A stretch of 64,000 nt of DNA from Chitinophaga chungangae (GTDB lineage Bacteria > Bacteroidota > Bacteroidia > Chitinophagales > Chitinophagaceae): assembly GCF_017742215.1 (NCBI RefSeq), contig NZ_JAGHKP010000004.1:496001-560000 (forward strand), given 5' to 3'. The notes under the pieces are model-generated. The model saw only the letters and a list, made by a program, of their open reading frames with translations, had not been told where the DNA came from and ran no database searches. Of the stretch, positions 18,935 through 28,600 are shown piece by piece; positions within the stretch are counted from its first letter, which is position 1; each line of letters opens with the position of its first letter. Both the position numbers and the translations under genes were made by a program.

Positions 18935-19191
18935 GATGGTTAACTTGGAGCAAAAATCTAGGTTCAATATTACAGTGTGATCACGCTTATTGATGTTAAT
19001 GGCATGTTAAAGAAGTGTCATATTTTGATCGGTCATTAACAAACCGAATGGGTAGCCAAAGGGTAGCCCAAACGGGGGATTGACAAGTTTTGCGCCGCCC
19101 ACGCGCTTTGCTTCCGGCGAAAGGTCAACGTTCATCCGCACACGTGGGCGGAAATGTCATAAACCATTGCAGCACAACATTTCATCATCAT

Positions 19192-19224
19192 AAAAAACCG
19201 CCGCCCCGGGATCGGGCAGGCGGT
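19192..19224 (-). terminator. Orphan minus-strand terminator
   Basis: ACCGCCGCCC (19197-19206) pairs with GGGC-A-GGCGGT (19214-19224) with one bulged A. On the minus strand it is followed by six T (19197-19192). No minus-strand gene lies upstream of it. Confidence 0.5.
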
Positions 19225-19560
19225 CGGATTACTCAGGCTAAACTGGATTATTAGATTTGCAGGTGCACTGCTATCGGGATTTCCGGGGTTAGAATATCGG
19301 TGCAATGATACCTGCAAAGAAATATCTTTTATGTTAATCAGTTGTTAATAATAATGACTTTAACAAATCGCTGGGCAGCCACCCAACAGCCTCCGGAGGC
19401 GAATTAACAAACGCGTTTTTTACGCTTTATCATTTCCGCGGCCATTAAATCCAATGCATGGAACGCGTTAAAATCAGATCACCAATCGCGCAAATAATAT
19501 TCACGCCAGCAGCATGCTTTCCTTATTTTGGCATACACAACCACGTTGCAAGAGCCTTTT

Positions 19561-19863
19561 ATGTATACCGGCGAAGAATTAGACATGTGCCTGCGCCAGA
19601 TCGCGGGAGCCGGCTGCCAGCCGTCGTACCGCCGCCTGTTCCACTGGTTCTGCAAACCGCTGAAACAATTCGCACTTATGATCGTCAGATCATCCAAACA
19701 GGCCGAAGAAATCGCCGCGGACCTGCCGGTCAATATCTGGAAAAACCGCCACCCGCTTTTTTTCATCGACAACATCCGCGTTTATCGAATAACCCGGAAC
19801 TCCTGCAAACACAGGGCTGGGAAGACGGAACCTTCGATCCGTTACCATAACGATCCATTTTGA
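19561..19863 (+). pseudogene. Truncated ECF-type sigma-70 factor (region 2 remnant)
   Basis: A 100-residue frame whose middle resembles ECF sigma region 2: YRRLFHWFCKPLKQFALMI, then QAEEIAADLPVNIWKNRHPL and IDNIRVY. This is the order seen in Bacteroidota ECF factors (F-x-x-hydrophobic, EEI..D.F..IW..R, I.N...YL). After IRVYRITRN the similarity stops; the remaining 25 residues are not sigma-like and region 4, needed for the -35 element, is absent. A +1 frame just after this point stays open to 19850 but does not restore region 4 either. Start ATG 19561. It is probably a decayed regulator of a SusC/SusD locus. A short functional protein cannot be excluded. Confidence 0.6.
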
Positions 19864-19866
19864 GAA

Positions 19867-19898
19867 GGCGCCGCCAGCCGGCGCCCTTATCCTTTTTT
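19867..19898 (+). terminator. Terminator after the broken sigma gene
   Basis: GGCGCCG (19867-19873) and CGGCGCC (19879-19885) form a GC-rich stem, followed by T at 19893-19898. It begins three bases after the pseudogene stop, so the gene was a separate transcription unit. Confidence 0.65.
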
Positions 19899-19974
19899 CG
19901 AATGCATCTATCGCCGTCTTTCTTTCATTGCCTGTTATACCTGAACGTCTACATAAAAACAGTAATTTAGAAAC

Positions 19975-22125
19975 ATGATGATCCAAAAAAAGCTGGCAAT
20001 CCTCGCAGGATGCATGCTGACAGCCGCTTCGGGCTTCGCCCAGCAGGACTGGCTGGTGAACAACACGGGCTACAAGGCGGCCATACAGGAAAACGGTAAA
20101 ACCGTGACGATCTCCAACGGCCTGCTGAGCCGCAGCTTCGTGCTGGAGCCGAACCTGGCCTGTACAGACTTCCGGAACCTGAGCAGCGGCGAGCAGATGT
20201 TACGCGCGGTAAAACCTGAAGCACGCATCACACTCAACGGCAAAACCTACAACGTGGGCGGGCTGCATGGTCAAATCCAGCAGGCGTACCTGCTGCCGGC
20301 CTGGCTGCCGCAGATGAAAACCGACGCGGCGGATTTCCAGTACGCCGGTCATTCCGAAGCGCCCATTTCGGCTTATGTGCATTGGAAACCGAAACGCTGG
20401 GCGCTCAATAAACAGCAGCCTTCCGGCAGGATGATCACCTTTAAATACACCTCCGGCCTGCCTGAGTTAAAAGGCGTGCAGGTGGACATACATTACGAAC
20501 TGTACGACGGCATCCCGCTGGTGTGCAAGTGGCTGAGCATCAAAAACGGCGCCGGCGCGGCTTTGCAGGTGAACCAGGTGGTGAACGAAATGCTGGCTAC
20601 GCCGGAAGAAGAATCCGCCGTGGTGGGCGAAGTAAATCAAATGGCAACGCCGCACAGCATTTACATCGAAAGCAATTACGCTTTCAACAACGCCATGAAA
20701 GCCAATCTCAGCGATCAGACGACGCACTGGAAGGCAGACAGCACTTACCGTTCGCAGGTGAATTACAACTACACGACGCCCTGCCTGCTGGAAGTATATC
20801 CTGCCCGGGGTGTGAATATCAGCCTGGCCGCGGGAGAAAATTATAATTCCATCCGCACCTACGAGTTGCTGCTGGACAGCTACGACCGCGACAGGAACGG
20901 CCTCGCCCAGCGCGCCATGTACCGCACCATTGCGCCCTGGACCACGGAGAACCCCATCTTCATGCACCTGATCAGCACCGAACCCGCACGTGTTCGTGAA
21001 GTGATAGACCAATGCGCCGCTACCGGTTACGAAGGCGTGATCCTCAGTTTTGGCAGCAGGCTGAACATGGAAGACACGAGCGCGGCGAACATCCGGAAAT
21101 TTAAGGAACTGACGGATTATGCGCATTCGAAAAACGTGATGCTGGGCGGTTATTCGCTGTTCAGCAGCCGGCGCATCAGCGATGAGGACGATGTGATAGA
21201 CCCGAAGACCGGCAAGCCCGGCGGAGCGATGTTCGGCGGCCATGCGCCTTGTCTTGGCAGCAAATGGGGCATCGCGTATGTACAGAAGATCAAATATTTT
21301 ATCAGCCGGACGGGCTTTGACATATTCGAGAACGACGGGCCTTATCCCGGCGATCTTTGCGCATCCACCACGCATCCCGGCCACAAAGGCCTCGACGATT
21401 CGCAATGGACGCAGATGGAGCAGCAGAAAAAATTCTACCGCGAGCTGAATGAAATGGGCGTGTACATCAATGCGCCGGACTGGTACTTCCTCGACGGCAC
21501 GCACAAGATCGGGCTGGGTTACCGCGAAGTGAACTTCTCGCTGCCGCGCGAACAGCAGATGATCCTGAACCGCCAGAACATCTACGACGGCACCTGGGAA
21601 AAAACGCCCGCCATGGGCTGGGGTTTTGTGCCGCTCACGCAATACCACGGCGGCGGCGCGGAAGCCACGCTGGAACCGCTGAAAGATCACCTGCATGCAT
21701 ACGAGAACCTGATGATGCAATATTACGGCGCGGGCGTACAGGCGTGTTACCGCGGCCCGAGGCTGTACGATACAGACATCACCAAAGCCCTCGTGCACCG
21801 CGTGATCAGCTGGTATAAAAAATACCGGAACATCCTCAATGCAGACATCATTCACCTCCGCCGCGCAGACGGCCGCGACTGGGACGGCATCCTTCACACC
21901 GATGCGAAAGGAAAACAAAAAGGACTTGCGATGCTCTACAACCCGCTCACGGCACCGGTTACACGGGAAATAACCCTGCCGCTGTATTACACGGGCCTTA
22001 CCAAAACCGCCGCCATCCGCGAAAAAGAAGGCGCGCCGAAATCGTACACGCTCAACCGTCAATACGAAGCGCGCGTGAAAGTAACGATCCCGGCGCAGGG
22101 TTATACCTGGCTGGTGGTGGAATAA
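19975..22125 (+). CDS. Secreted putative glycoside hydrolase, clan GH-D (alpha-galactosidase)-like
   Basis: A 716-residue exported protein, signal peptide ending SGFAQ. About 25-310 looks like a beta-sandwich of the GH36/GH97 N-terminal kind (NGLLSRSFVLEPNLACTDF). About 330-640 has barrel-like blocks: YEGVILSFGSRLN, KNVMLGGYSL, and FDIFENDGPYPGDLC, where the Asp in ENDGP is a plausible nucleophile. A final 80-residue beta domain ends in WLVVE. I cannot assign a CAZy family with confidence; distant GH27/GH36 relatives annotated as alpha-galactosidase are the nearest match I can see. It is followed by the GH29 fucosidase 106 bases later, which suggests a role in the same glycan pathway. Confidence 0.6.
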   Translation: MMIQKKLAILAGCMLTAASGFAQQDWLVNNTGYKAAIQENGKTVTISNGLLSRSFVLEPNLACTDFRNLSSGEQMLRAVKPEARITLNGKTYNVGGLHGQIQQAYLLPAWLPQMKTDAADFQYAGHSEAPISAYVHWKPKRWALNKQQPSGRMITFKYTSGLPELKGVQVDIHYELYDGIPLVCKWLSIKNGAGAALQVNQVVNEMLATPEEESAVVGEVNQMATPHSIYIESNYAFNNAMKANLSDQTTHWKADSTYRSQVNYNYTTPCLLEVYPARGVNISLAAGENYNSIRTYELLLDSYDRDRNGLAQRAMYRTIAPWTTENPIFMHLISTEPARVREVIDQCAATGYEGVILSFGSRLNMEDTSAANIRKFKELTDYAHSKNVMLGGYSLFSSRRISDEDDVIDPKTGKPGGAMFGGHAPCLGSKWGIAYVQKIKYFISRTGFDIFENDGPYPGDLCASTTHPGHKGLDDSQWTQMEQQKKFYRELNEMGVYINAPDWYFLDGTHKIGLGYREVNFSLPREQQMILNRQNIYDGTWEKTPAMGWGFVPLTQYHGGGAEATLEPLKDHLHAYENLMMQYYGAGVQACYRGPRLYDTDITKALVHRVISWYKKYRNILNADIIHLRRADGRDWDGILHTDAKGKQKGLAMLYNPLTAPVTREITLPLYYTGLTKTAAIREKEGAPKSYTLNRQYEARVKVTIPAQGYTWLVVE

Positions 22126-22231
22126 CGGGCACGGTGCGCCCGGAGGGCGATTCAAAAAACAACAGCTACGGTCAAAATCCTACCAGCGCCAACCGCGTGC
22201 GGTACTTAACTTGTACGTGGTTAAAACTTAT

Positions 22232-23611
22232 ATGATGAAACGAAACACCCTTTTGCTGCTACTCTGTATGCTGCTGGCCCTCGATACCTTTTCGCAGGGG
22301 AAAAAACTGTTCCCCGAAACCCCGGAGCAGAAAGAAAAACGCCTCGCATGGTGGACGCACGACCGCTTCGGCATGTTCATCCACTGGGGCCTGTACGCTT
22401 TGCCCGCCCGTCACGAATGGGTGAAGAACAGGGAACAGCTCAACGATTCCGCGTACCAGAAATATTTCGAGTATTTCAACCCGGACCTGTACGACCCGAA
22501 AGTATGGGCCAAACAGGCTAAAGCCGCGGGCATGAAATACGCGGTGATCACCACCAAACATCACGAAGGTTTTTGCCTCTTCGATTCCAAATTCACCGAT
22601 TATAAAGCCACCAATACGCCGATCAAAAAAGACCTGATCAAAGAATGGGTGGAAGCGTTCCGCGCCGAAGGCATCAAGATCGGGTTTTATTATTCGCTGA
22701 TAGACTGGCATCATCCCGATTTTACGGTGGACCGCAGTCATCCCCAGCGCGCAAAGACCGACGGGGAATACGCAGCGCTGAACAAAGGAAGGGACATGTC
22801 CAAATACCGCACTTACCTGCACAACCAGGTGCGCGAGCTGCTGACCAATTACGGCAAGATCGACATCCTGTGGCTGGACTTTTCGTATCCCGGCAAAAAC
22901 GGCAAGGGCCATGAAGACTGGGATTCGGAGAAACTCATCAAAATGGTGCGCCAGCTGCAGCCCGGCATTATCGTAAACGACCGGCTCGACCTGAAAGAAT
23001 ATGAAGACGGCGGCGATTTCGTTACGCCCGAACAATACAAAGTGGCGGCATGGCCGACCGAGAACGGCAAACGCGTGCCCTGGGAAACCTGCCAGACCTT
23101 CTCCGGCTCCTGGGGGTATTACCGCGACGAAACCTCCTGGAAAGACGTGAAACAATTGCTGGTGCTGCTGATCGAATCCGTGAGCAAAGGCGGCAACGTG
23201 CTGCTGAACGTAGGCCCTACCGCCCGCGGCAAATTCGACGCACGTGCGCAAAGCGCGCTGAAAGGCATGGGAGAGTGGATGGAATTCAACAGCCGCGCGA
23301 TCTACGGCTGCACGCAGGCGCCCGATAAATACGCCCGACCGGAGAACTCGCTGCTCACTTACAATCCCGAAACGAAAAGATTGTACGTTCACCTGCTCGA
23401 CTACCCGCTGCAAAACTTCACCCTGCCCGGCTACAAAGGCAAGATCAAGTATGCGCAGTTCCTGCACGACGGTTCCGAGATCCGCTTCAGCGCACCGTCC
23501 GGCTACGGTTACCGTACCAACGGTCTTGGGGAAAACGACCTGAACCTCAGCCTGCCCGTGATAAAACCCGGCGTGGAAATACCGGTAATAGAACTTATAC
23601 TGGCAGATTAA
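22232..23611 (+). CDS. GH29 alpha-L-fucosidase, secreted
   Basis: A 459-residue retaining exo-fucosidase. ATG 22232 is chosen (another ATG follows at 22235) because the signal peptide begins here and ends DTFSQ; the frame open from 22211 is an artefact. FGMFIHWGLYALPARHEW near residue 42 and KHHEGFCLFDS are the family's substrate-binding blocks. The nucleophile is D216 in LWLDFSYP. RGGNVLLNVGP-type sequence (GGNVLLNVGPTARG) ends the barrel, and a C-terminal beta-sandwich follows. The general acid, variable in GH29, was not assigned. It lies between the GH-D-like gene and the sulfatase. Confidence 0.93.
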   Translation: MMKRNTLLLLLCMLLALDTFSQGKKLFPETPEQKEKRLAWWTHDRFGMFIHWGLYALPARHEWVKNREQLNDSAYQKYFEYFNPDLYDPKVWAKQAKAAGMKYAVITTKHHEGFCLFDSKFTDYKATNTPIKKDLIKEWVEAFRAEGIKIGFYYSLIDWHHPDFTVDRSHPQRAKTDGEYAALNKGRDMSKYRTYLHNQVRELLTNYGKIDILWLDFSYPGKNGKGHEDWDSEKLIKMVRQLQPGIIVNDRLDLKEYEDGGDFVTPEQYKVAAWPTENGKRVPWETCQTFSGSWGYYRDETSWKDVKQLLVLLIESVSKGGNVLLNVGPTARGKFDARAQSALKGMGEWMEFNSRAIYGCTQAPDKYARPENSLLTYNPETKRLYVHLLDYPLQNFTLPGYKGKIKYAQFLHDGSEIRFSAPSGYGYRTNGLGENDLNLSLPVIKPGVEIPVIELILAD

Positions 23612-23619
23612 TAAATTTG
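23612..23619 (+). promoter_or_regulatory. TAnnTTTG -7 box of the sulfatase promoter
   Basis: TAAATTTG directly after the GH29 stop matches the Bacteroidota -7 consensus TAnnTTTG. Transcription would start near 23626, leaving a leader of about 70 bases that contains a long hairpin. No clear -33 TTTG is seen. Confidence 0.45.
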
Positions 23620-23633
23620 TATTTTGTGAGACG

Positions 23634-23678
23634 GGCCGTCTCGGAAGTAAACGACGCCTTTACTTTCCGGAGACGGCC
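23634..23678 (+). other. Long hairpin in the sulfatase leader
   Basis: GGCCGTCTC (23634-23642) pairs with GAGACGGCC (23670-23678), and the flanking inner bases GGAAGTAAA and TTTACTTTCC extend the stem with small bulges to about 18 bp around a 7-base loop. Only two T follow, so it is a weak terminator at best. It may instead stabilise or regulate the downstream mRNA. Confidence 0.6.
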
Positions 23679-23698
23679 TTCCTCATTAAATGATGCAT

Positions 23699-25153
23699 AT
23701 GATCAAAAAAATCATGGCCTTCAGCCTGCTGGCAATCGCCGCTGCGGCCATCTGCAGCTTTATTCCGCCCAAAGCGCCCAAACCCAATGTGGTTATCATT
23801 TTTATGGACGATATGGGATATGGCGATCCCGTTTGTTTCGGCGGCGGTCCTTACAAGACGCCCAACCTCGACCGGATGGCCGCGAACGGGATGCGGTTCA
23901 CCAGCTTTTACGCGGCGCAGGCCGTGTGCTCGGCTTCCCGCGCGGGATTGCTCACCGGCTGTTATCCCAACCGCATCGGCATTGCCGGCGCATTGAGCCC
24001 TACGTCCAAGATCGCGCTGAACAACGAAGAAGAGACCATCGCGGAAATATTAAAAGCGCAGGGTTATGTTACCGGCATGGCCGGCAAATGGCATCTTGGC
24101 GCCAAACGCCCGTTCCTGCCGCAGCAGAACGGCTTCGATTCTTATCTCGGTTTGCCTTATTCCAACGATATGTGGCCCGTGCATTACGATGGCGTGCCTT
24201 ATGCGGATACGGCCAAAAACAATAGGAAAAACTACCCGCCGCTGCCTTTGATCGACGGCAGCGATACCAAACGCATCATCCGCACGCTGGAAGACCAGGC
24301 TGAACTGACCGGTTTGTATACCGAGCGCGCGTGCAGCTTTATCCGTGAGAACAAAAACAAGCCGTTTTTCCTGTATCTCGCGCACAGCATGCCGCACGTG
24401 CCCATCGCAGTGGCGAAGAAATTCAGGGGAACGAGCGGCGCCGGGCTTTTCGGCGACCTGATGCAGGAGTTGGACGCGAGCATCGGCCAGGTGCTGAAAA
24501 CGCTGGAAGAAAACGGCCTGAGCAAAAACACGCTTGTGATCTTCACCAGCGACAACGGCCCATGGCTCAACTTCGGCAATCATGCCGGCAACACCGCGGG
24601 CCTGCGCGAAGGCAAAGGCACCAGTTATGAGGGCGGCCAGCGTGTGCCCTGCATCATGCAGTGGCCGGGGCATATTCCCGCCGGAACGGTGACCAGCAAA
24701 GTTGCTTCCACTATCGACGTGCTGCCTACCGTGGCGGCTATTTGCGGGGCAAACCTGCCGAAGAAGAAGATCGACGGGATCAGTATTTTGTCGTTGCTGA
24801 AAGGGGAAAAAGATGCCAATCCGCGCGACCACTTCGTATATTATTACGGTCATAACCAGCTGGAAGCGATACGCAAAGGGAATTACAAACTGGTGTTCCC
24901 CCACAAGGCCCGCACTTACAAACAGAACCTGCCCGGCTACGATGGTTTCCCCGGCGCCCAGCCCAATATCGAGGCGCCGATGGCCTTGTTCGACCTGCGC
25001 CTCGACCCGGGGGAAACGCTGGACGTGCAGGCAAAATTCCCGGAGGTAGTGAAAGACCTGCAGGCACTTGCAGACACCTACCGCAAAACACTCGGCGATG
25101 CGCTGACCGATACAAAAGGAACGGAAAACCGGGAACCGGGAAGCGTGAATTAA
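23699..25153 (+). CDS. Secreted sulfatase (formylglycine type)
   Basis: A 484-residue arylsulfatase-family enzyme that likely removes sulfate esters from a polysaccharide. In-frame ATGs lie at 23690, 23693 and 23699; I chose the last as the closest to the hydrophobic leader. The metal-binding FMDDMGYGD (36-43) opens the fold, and C77 in AVCSASRAGLLTG is in the C-x-P/A-x-R motif that is oxidised to formylglycine. Other metal ligands are in FTSDNGPW. Length fits S1 sulfatases; the exact S1 subfamily is unclear. A formylglycine-generating enzyme is not in the window. With GH29 upstream, a sulfated fucosylated glycan is a likely target. Confidence 0.93.
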   Translation: MIKKIMAFSLLAIAAAAICSFIPPKAPKPNVVIIFMDDMGYGDPVCFGGGPYKTPNLDRMAANGMRFTSFYAAQAVCSASRAGLLTGCYPNRIGIAGALSPTSKIALNNEEETIAEILKAQGYVTGMAGKWHLGAKRPFLPQQNGFDSYLGLPYSNDMWPVHYDGVPYADTAKNNRKNYPPLPLIDGSDTKRIIRTLEDQAELTGLYTERACSFIRENKNKPFFLYLAHSMPHVPIAVAKKFRGTSGAGLFGDLMQELDASIGQVLKTLEENGLSKNTLVIFTSDNGPWLNFGNHAGNTAGLREGKGTSYEGGQRVPCIMQWPGHIPAGTVTSKVASTIDVLPTVAAICGANLPKKKIDGISILSLLKGEKDANPRDHFVYYYGHNQLEAIRKGNYKLVFPHKARTYKQNLPGYDGFPGAQPNIEAPMALFDLRLDPGETLDVQAKFPEVVKDLQALADTYRKTLGDALTDTKGTENREPGSVN

Positions 25154-25225
25154 ATTGTGCCGTTGGAGAAGCCGCATCCATTGCGGCCTAACAATTCCGT
25201 AATATTAGAGCATTTCCTTTGCAGG

Positions 25226-25327
25226 ATGAAGCCTATCGCCCGCATCTTGCTCCTGTTGCCCGTGCTGCGCGGCAATGCGCAGCACGAAGGCCCGGTGATT
25301 TTATCGGCCGGCACGCGGAGAGAATGA
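25226..25327 (+). CDS. Short leader-like peptide, possible remnant of a secreted protein
   Basis: A 33-codon frame: 18 residues of strong signal-peptide character (MKPIARILLLLPVLRGNAQ) followed by only 14 more and a TGA. A terminator follows 20 bases later. It looks like the N-terminus of a secreted enzyme whose body was deleted. A real small exported peptide is less likely. Confidence 0.3.
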   Translation: MKPIARILLLLPVLRGNAQHEGPVILSAGTRRE

Positions 25328-25347
25328 AGAAATAAAGGTTATCTGAG

Positions 25348-25378
25348 AAAATGCCGCTTCTTTGAGGAGCGGCATTTT
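25348..25378. terminator. Bidirectional terminator before the SusC locus
   Basis: AAAATGCCGCT (25348-25358) and AGCGGCATTTT (25368-25378) form a perfect 11-bp stem with a 9-base loop. It separates the sulfatase unit from SusC. Confidence 0.75.
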
Positions 25379-25678
25379 CATTTTGTCGATTGTAAAAGAC
25401 AAGAACATTCATTTTTTGTCGTTTTGAAACGACATTTTGTTCAATTGTGGGCATCCATTTTAACATTGTTTTAACACTTCTTGCAATGGCATGACATTTA
25501 CCGGACTGTTAATTGCGGTAAAACATCCAATTACGAATCAAAATCTGAACGCCTGCCCGTTTTCTTCCGACAGATTGAACATTAGTTTCCCCGTGCTTGT
25601 AATTCTTGAGTAACCCGGGCCTGTCTTGTTTTTCCCTAAACCCCATCAATCCATATTGAAGCGCTTAAACAAATTACT
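25379..25678 (+). other. SusC upstream region
   Basis: 300 bases without a gene, AT-rich, presumably holding the promoter of the SusC-SusD-GH144 operon. I see no clean TAnnTTTG box, no LacI-type palindrome and no riboswitch-like fold. The nearest partial box is TAATTCTTG near 25599. Confidence 0.35.
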
Positions 25679-28600
25679 ATGAAACCAGGCTTACTATTGT
25701 ATTCCATTTTCTTATGGTTATTCCTGCAACCGCTTGCCACACTTGCCCATGGCTCCGGCGGGTTTGTGCAGGCCATTGCCGTGAAAGGCACCGTCAGGGG
25801 TACGGACGGCGCGCCGATTCCGGGCGTTACCATCCAGGTAAAAGGCACCAGCACCGGCACTGTTTCGCAGCCGGACGGCACTTATACCATCAACGTGCCG
25901 GACGCCAACGCCACGCTGCAGTTTTCGTACATCGGTTATACGCCGCAGGAAATACCGCTTGCGGGGCGCACTACCCTGGATGTGGTGATGTCGTCTTCCA
26001 CCTCCGAACTTGAACAGGTTGTGGTTGTTGGTTATGGCACCCGCCGCAAAAGAGACGTAACCGGCGCCGTGGGAAGCGTGCGCGGTGAAGAGATCGCCAA
26101 ACAACCGGTGAACACGGCCACGCAAGGCGTGCAAGGCAAACTGGCCGGGGTGCAGATCATCAGTTCCGGCCAGCCGGGATCGCAGCCGCAGGTGCGTGTG
26201 CGCGGTACCGGCAGTATGCTCGCCGGCGCTGAACCGTTGTATGTAGTTGACGGTATTCTTACCAACGACATCCGCAACATCAATACCGCCGATATTGTCA
26301 GCATGGACGTGCTGAAAGACGCATCGGCGGCAGCCATTTACGGCGTGCGCGCGGCCAACGGCGTGATCATCATCACCACCAAACGCGGGCAGGCGGGCAA
26401 GATGGAAGTGAGCTACAACATGAACATCGGCTGGCGGCAGGCTGCGAACGTCGTGAAAATGGCGAACACACAGCAATATACCGGTTACCTCGCCGACGCG
26501 GGGCCGCAGGTGACGATCCCCGATTTTGGCGCGGATTCCGACTGGTACGACGCGGTGCTGCGCAAAGGATTGCAGCAGGTGCACAACATTTCCCTTTCCG
26601 GCGGCAGCGAAAAATTTCTTTATTATTTTAATGCCGGTTACCTGACGGACGAAGGCATTGTGAAAGATAACCGCTACGACCGTTTCACCATCCGTTCCAA
26701 CAACGAATGGAACATCGTGGAAGACAAACTGAAATTCGTCGCGCAGCTGTCGTACATGCACAATAAAACCGACTATGTACAGCTGGACGACATCTACAAC
26801 AACACTTACCGCGCGGCGCCCGTAGTGCCGATCAAGCGGGACGGGAAATATGGCAACACGTCCGCATTCCAGAACGTAGGCAACCCCATTCTCTCGCTCG
26901 ATAAATCGTTCGACCGCATGAACGAAAACCGTTTGCAGGGAACCACCTATCTCGAATATTCGCCCTGGAAATGGCTCAAACTGCGCTCAAGCATCGGCGT
27001 GAACCAGGGATTCCAGAACAGGCGGCAGTATTACGACAAATACTTCAACGACGAAACTACTTTCCTTGTAGCAGGCGGCAATCAACAAAGACCGGAAAGC
27101 CAGCTGACCGTTGTGAAAGAAGAAGGCACCGAATGGCTCTGGGAAAATACCGCCACTTACCAGCAGCGTTTCGACAAACACGACCTCACCGTACTGGCCG
27201 GCTACACCGCGCAGAAATACGAAGGCGATTACCTGCAGGGCGTTCGCCGCAACGTGCCGAACAGCCCGGATCTGTGGTATCTCATCTCCGGCGACCCAAA
27301 CACGGCTACCAACACTTCCGACGGCGACAAATACGCGCGCACGTCGATACTCGCGAGAGTGAACTACAGTTACGACGATAAATACCTGCTTTCCGCGTCT
27401 TTCCGTAACGACGCATCCTCTCGTTTCCCTTCGGATAACCGTAACGGTTATTTCCCCGCGGTGGGCCTGGGCTGGGTGATCTCACAGGAAGATTTCATGC
27501 AAGACCAAAAACTGTTCACCTTCCTGAAACTCCGCGCCAGCTGGGGGCGCATCGGTAACGACAATATCGCGTCCAATCTTTACATACTTACGGCCAATTC
27601 GGGCCTGCTGTATTTCTTCAACGGCACCGCCACGCTCGGCACCAACCTGGCGGATATCAAAGACCGCAATCTGAAATGGGAAACTACGCAGGAATACGAC
27701 TTTGGGCTGGAGTTCAGCATGATGGACAGCAGGCTGACCGGTGAAGTGAACTATTACAACAAAGAAACCATCGACGCGCTGGTGACGGTGCGCATCCCCG
27801 GCCTGCTCGGCGACCCGGACAATGAATACACCACCAACGCGGGCTCTTTCGTGAACAGGGGCTGGGAATTTACGCTGGGATGGAAAGACAGGATCTCCGA
27901 CGATCTCGATTACACCATCGGCGGCAATCTCACCCTCAATCGCAATGAAGTGACGGGCCTCAACCAGGGCCAGCCGCTGTTCCGGGGCGGCGTAGGCCAG
28001 CAGGGCAACATCACGAAAACGGACAACGGCCAGCCCATCGGCAGTTTCTTCGTGCTGGATGCGGACGGCGTATTCCAAAGCCAGGCCGAGATCGATGCAT
28101 ATGTAGACAAAGACGGCGACAAGATCCAGCCAGGTGCAGTGCCCGGCGACCTCAAATACAAAGACATCAACGGAGACGGCGTGATCAATCTCGACGACCG
28201 CGTGTATGCGGGAAGTTATCAACCTAAGCTCTATTACGGCATCAACGCAGGACTGAATTACAAAGGCATGGACTTCAGCGTGGACTTTTACGGCAACGCG
28301 GGGAATAAAATCTACAACGGTAAAAAAGCCTTCCGCTATGAAGTGACGGATAATATTGAAGCAAGTTATGCGGACAAACGCTGGAGGGCTGACCGTCCGT
28401 CTGCCACAGACCCGAGAACGTTGCCCGGCGGCATTCCCGCGTCGGATTATTTTATCGAATCGGGCAGTTTTTTCAGGATGAACAACATCACGGTCGGTTA
28501 TACATTGCCGAAGGCTTTACTGGAGAGCATTAAAATAGAGCGGCTGCGTGTGTACCTTACCTCGCAGAACCTTTTCACGGCCAAAAAATTCACGGGTTTT

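Larger units (their letters stand above)
18693..19560. other. AT-richer gene-poor stretch with two orphan terminators
   Basis: No convincing protein gene is present over about 870 bases. The stretch holds a bidirectional hairpin at 18899-18934, a minus-strand hairpin at 19192-19224, the perfect AAACGCGTTT palindrome near 19409-19418, and GGGTAGCC repeated closely near 19050. Neither terminator has an upstream protein gene, which suggests small untranslated RNAs or remnants of lost genes. Confidence 0.5.

Noticed and set aside
19132..19317. Minus-strand 61-codon frame overlapping the orphan terminator
   Set aside because: It includes the terminator stem and has no conserved features.
19479..19775. 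Minus-strand 98-codon frame
   Set aside because: Antisense to the broken ECF sigma gene and without motifs.
20467..22155. Minus-strand open frame of 562 codons under the GH-D-like gene
   Set aside because: Antisense to a gene with a signal peptide and conserved blocks; composition is that of a shadow frame.
25233..25466. Minus-strand 77-codon frame before SusC
   Set aside because: It includes the bidirectional terminator stem and looks random.
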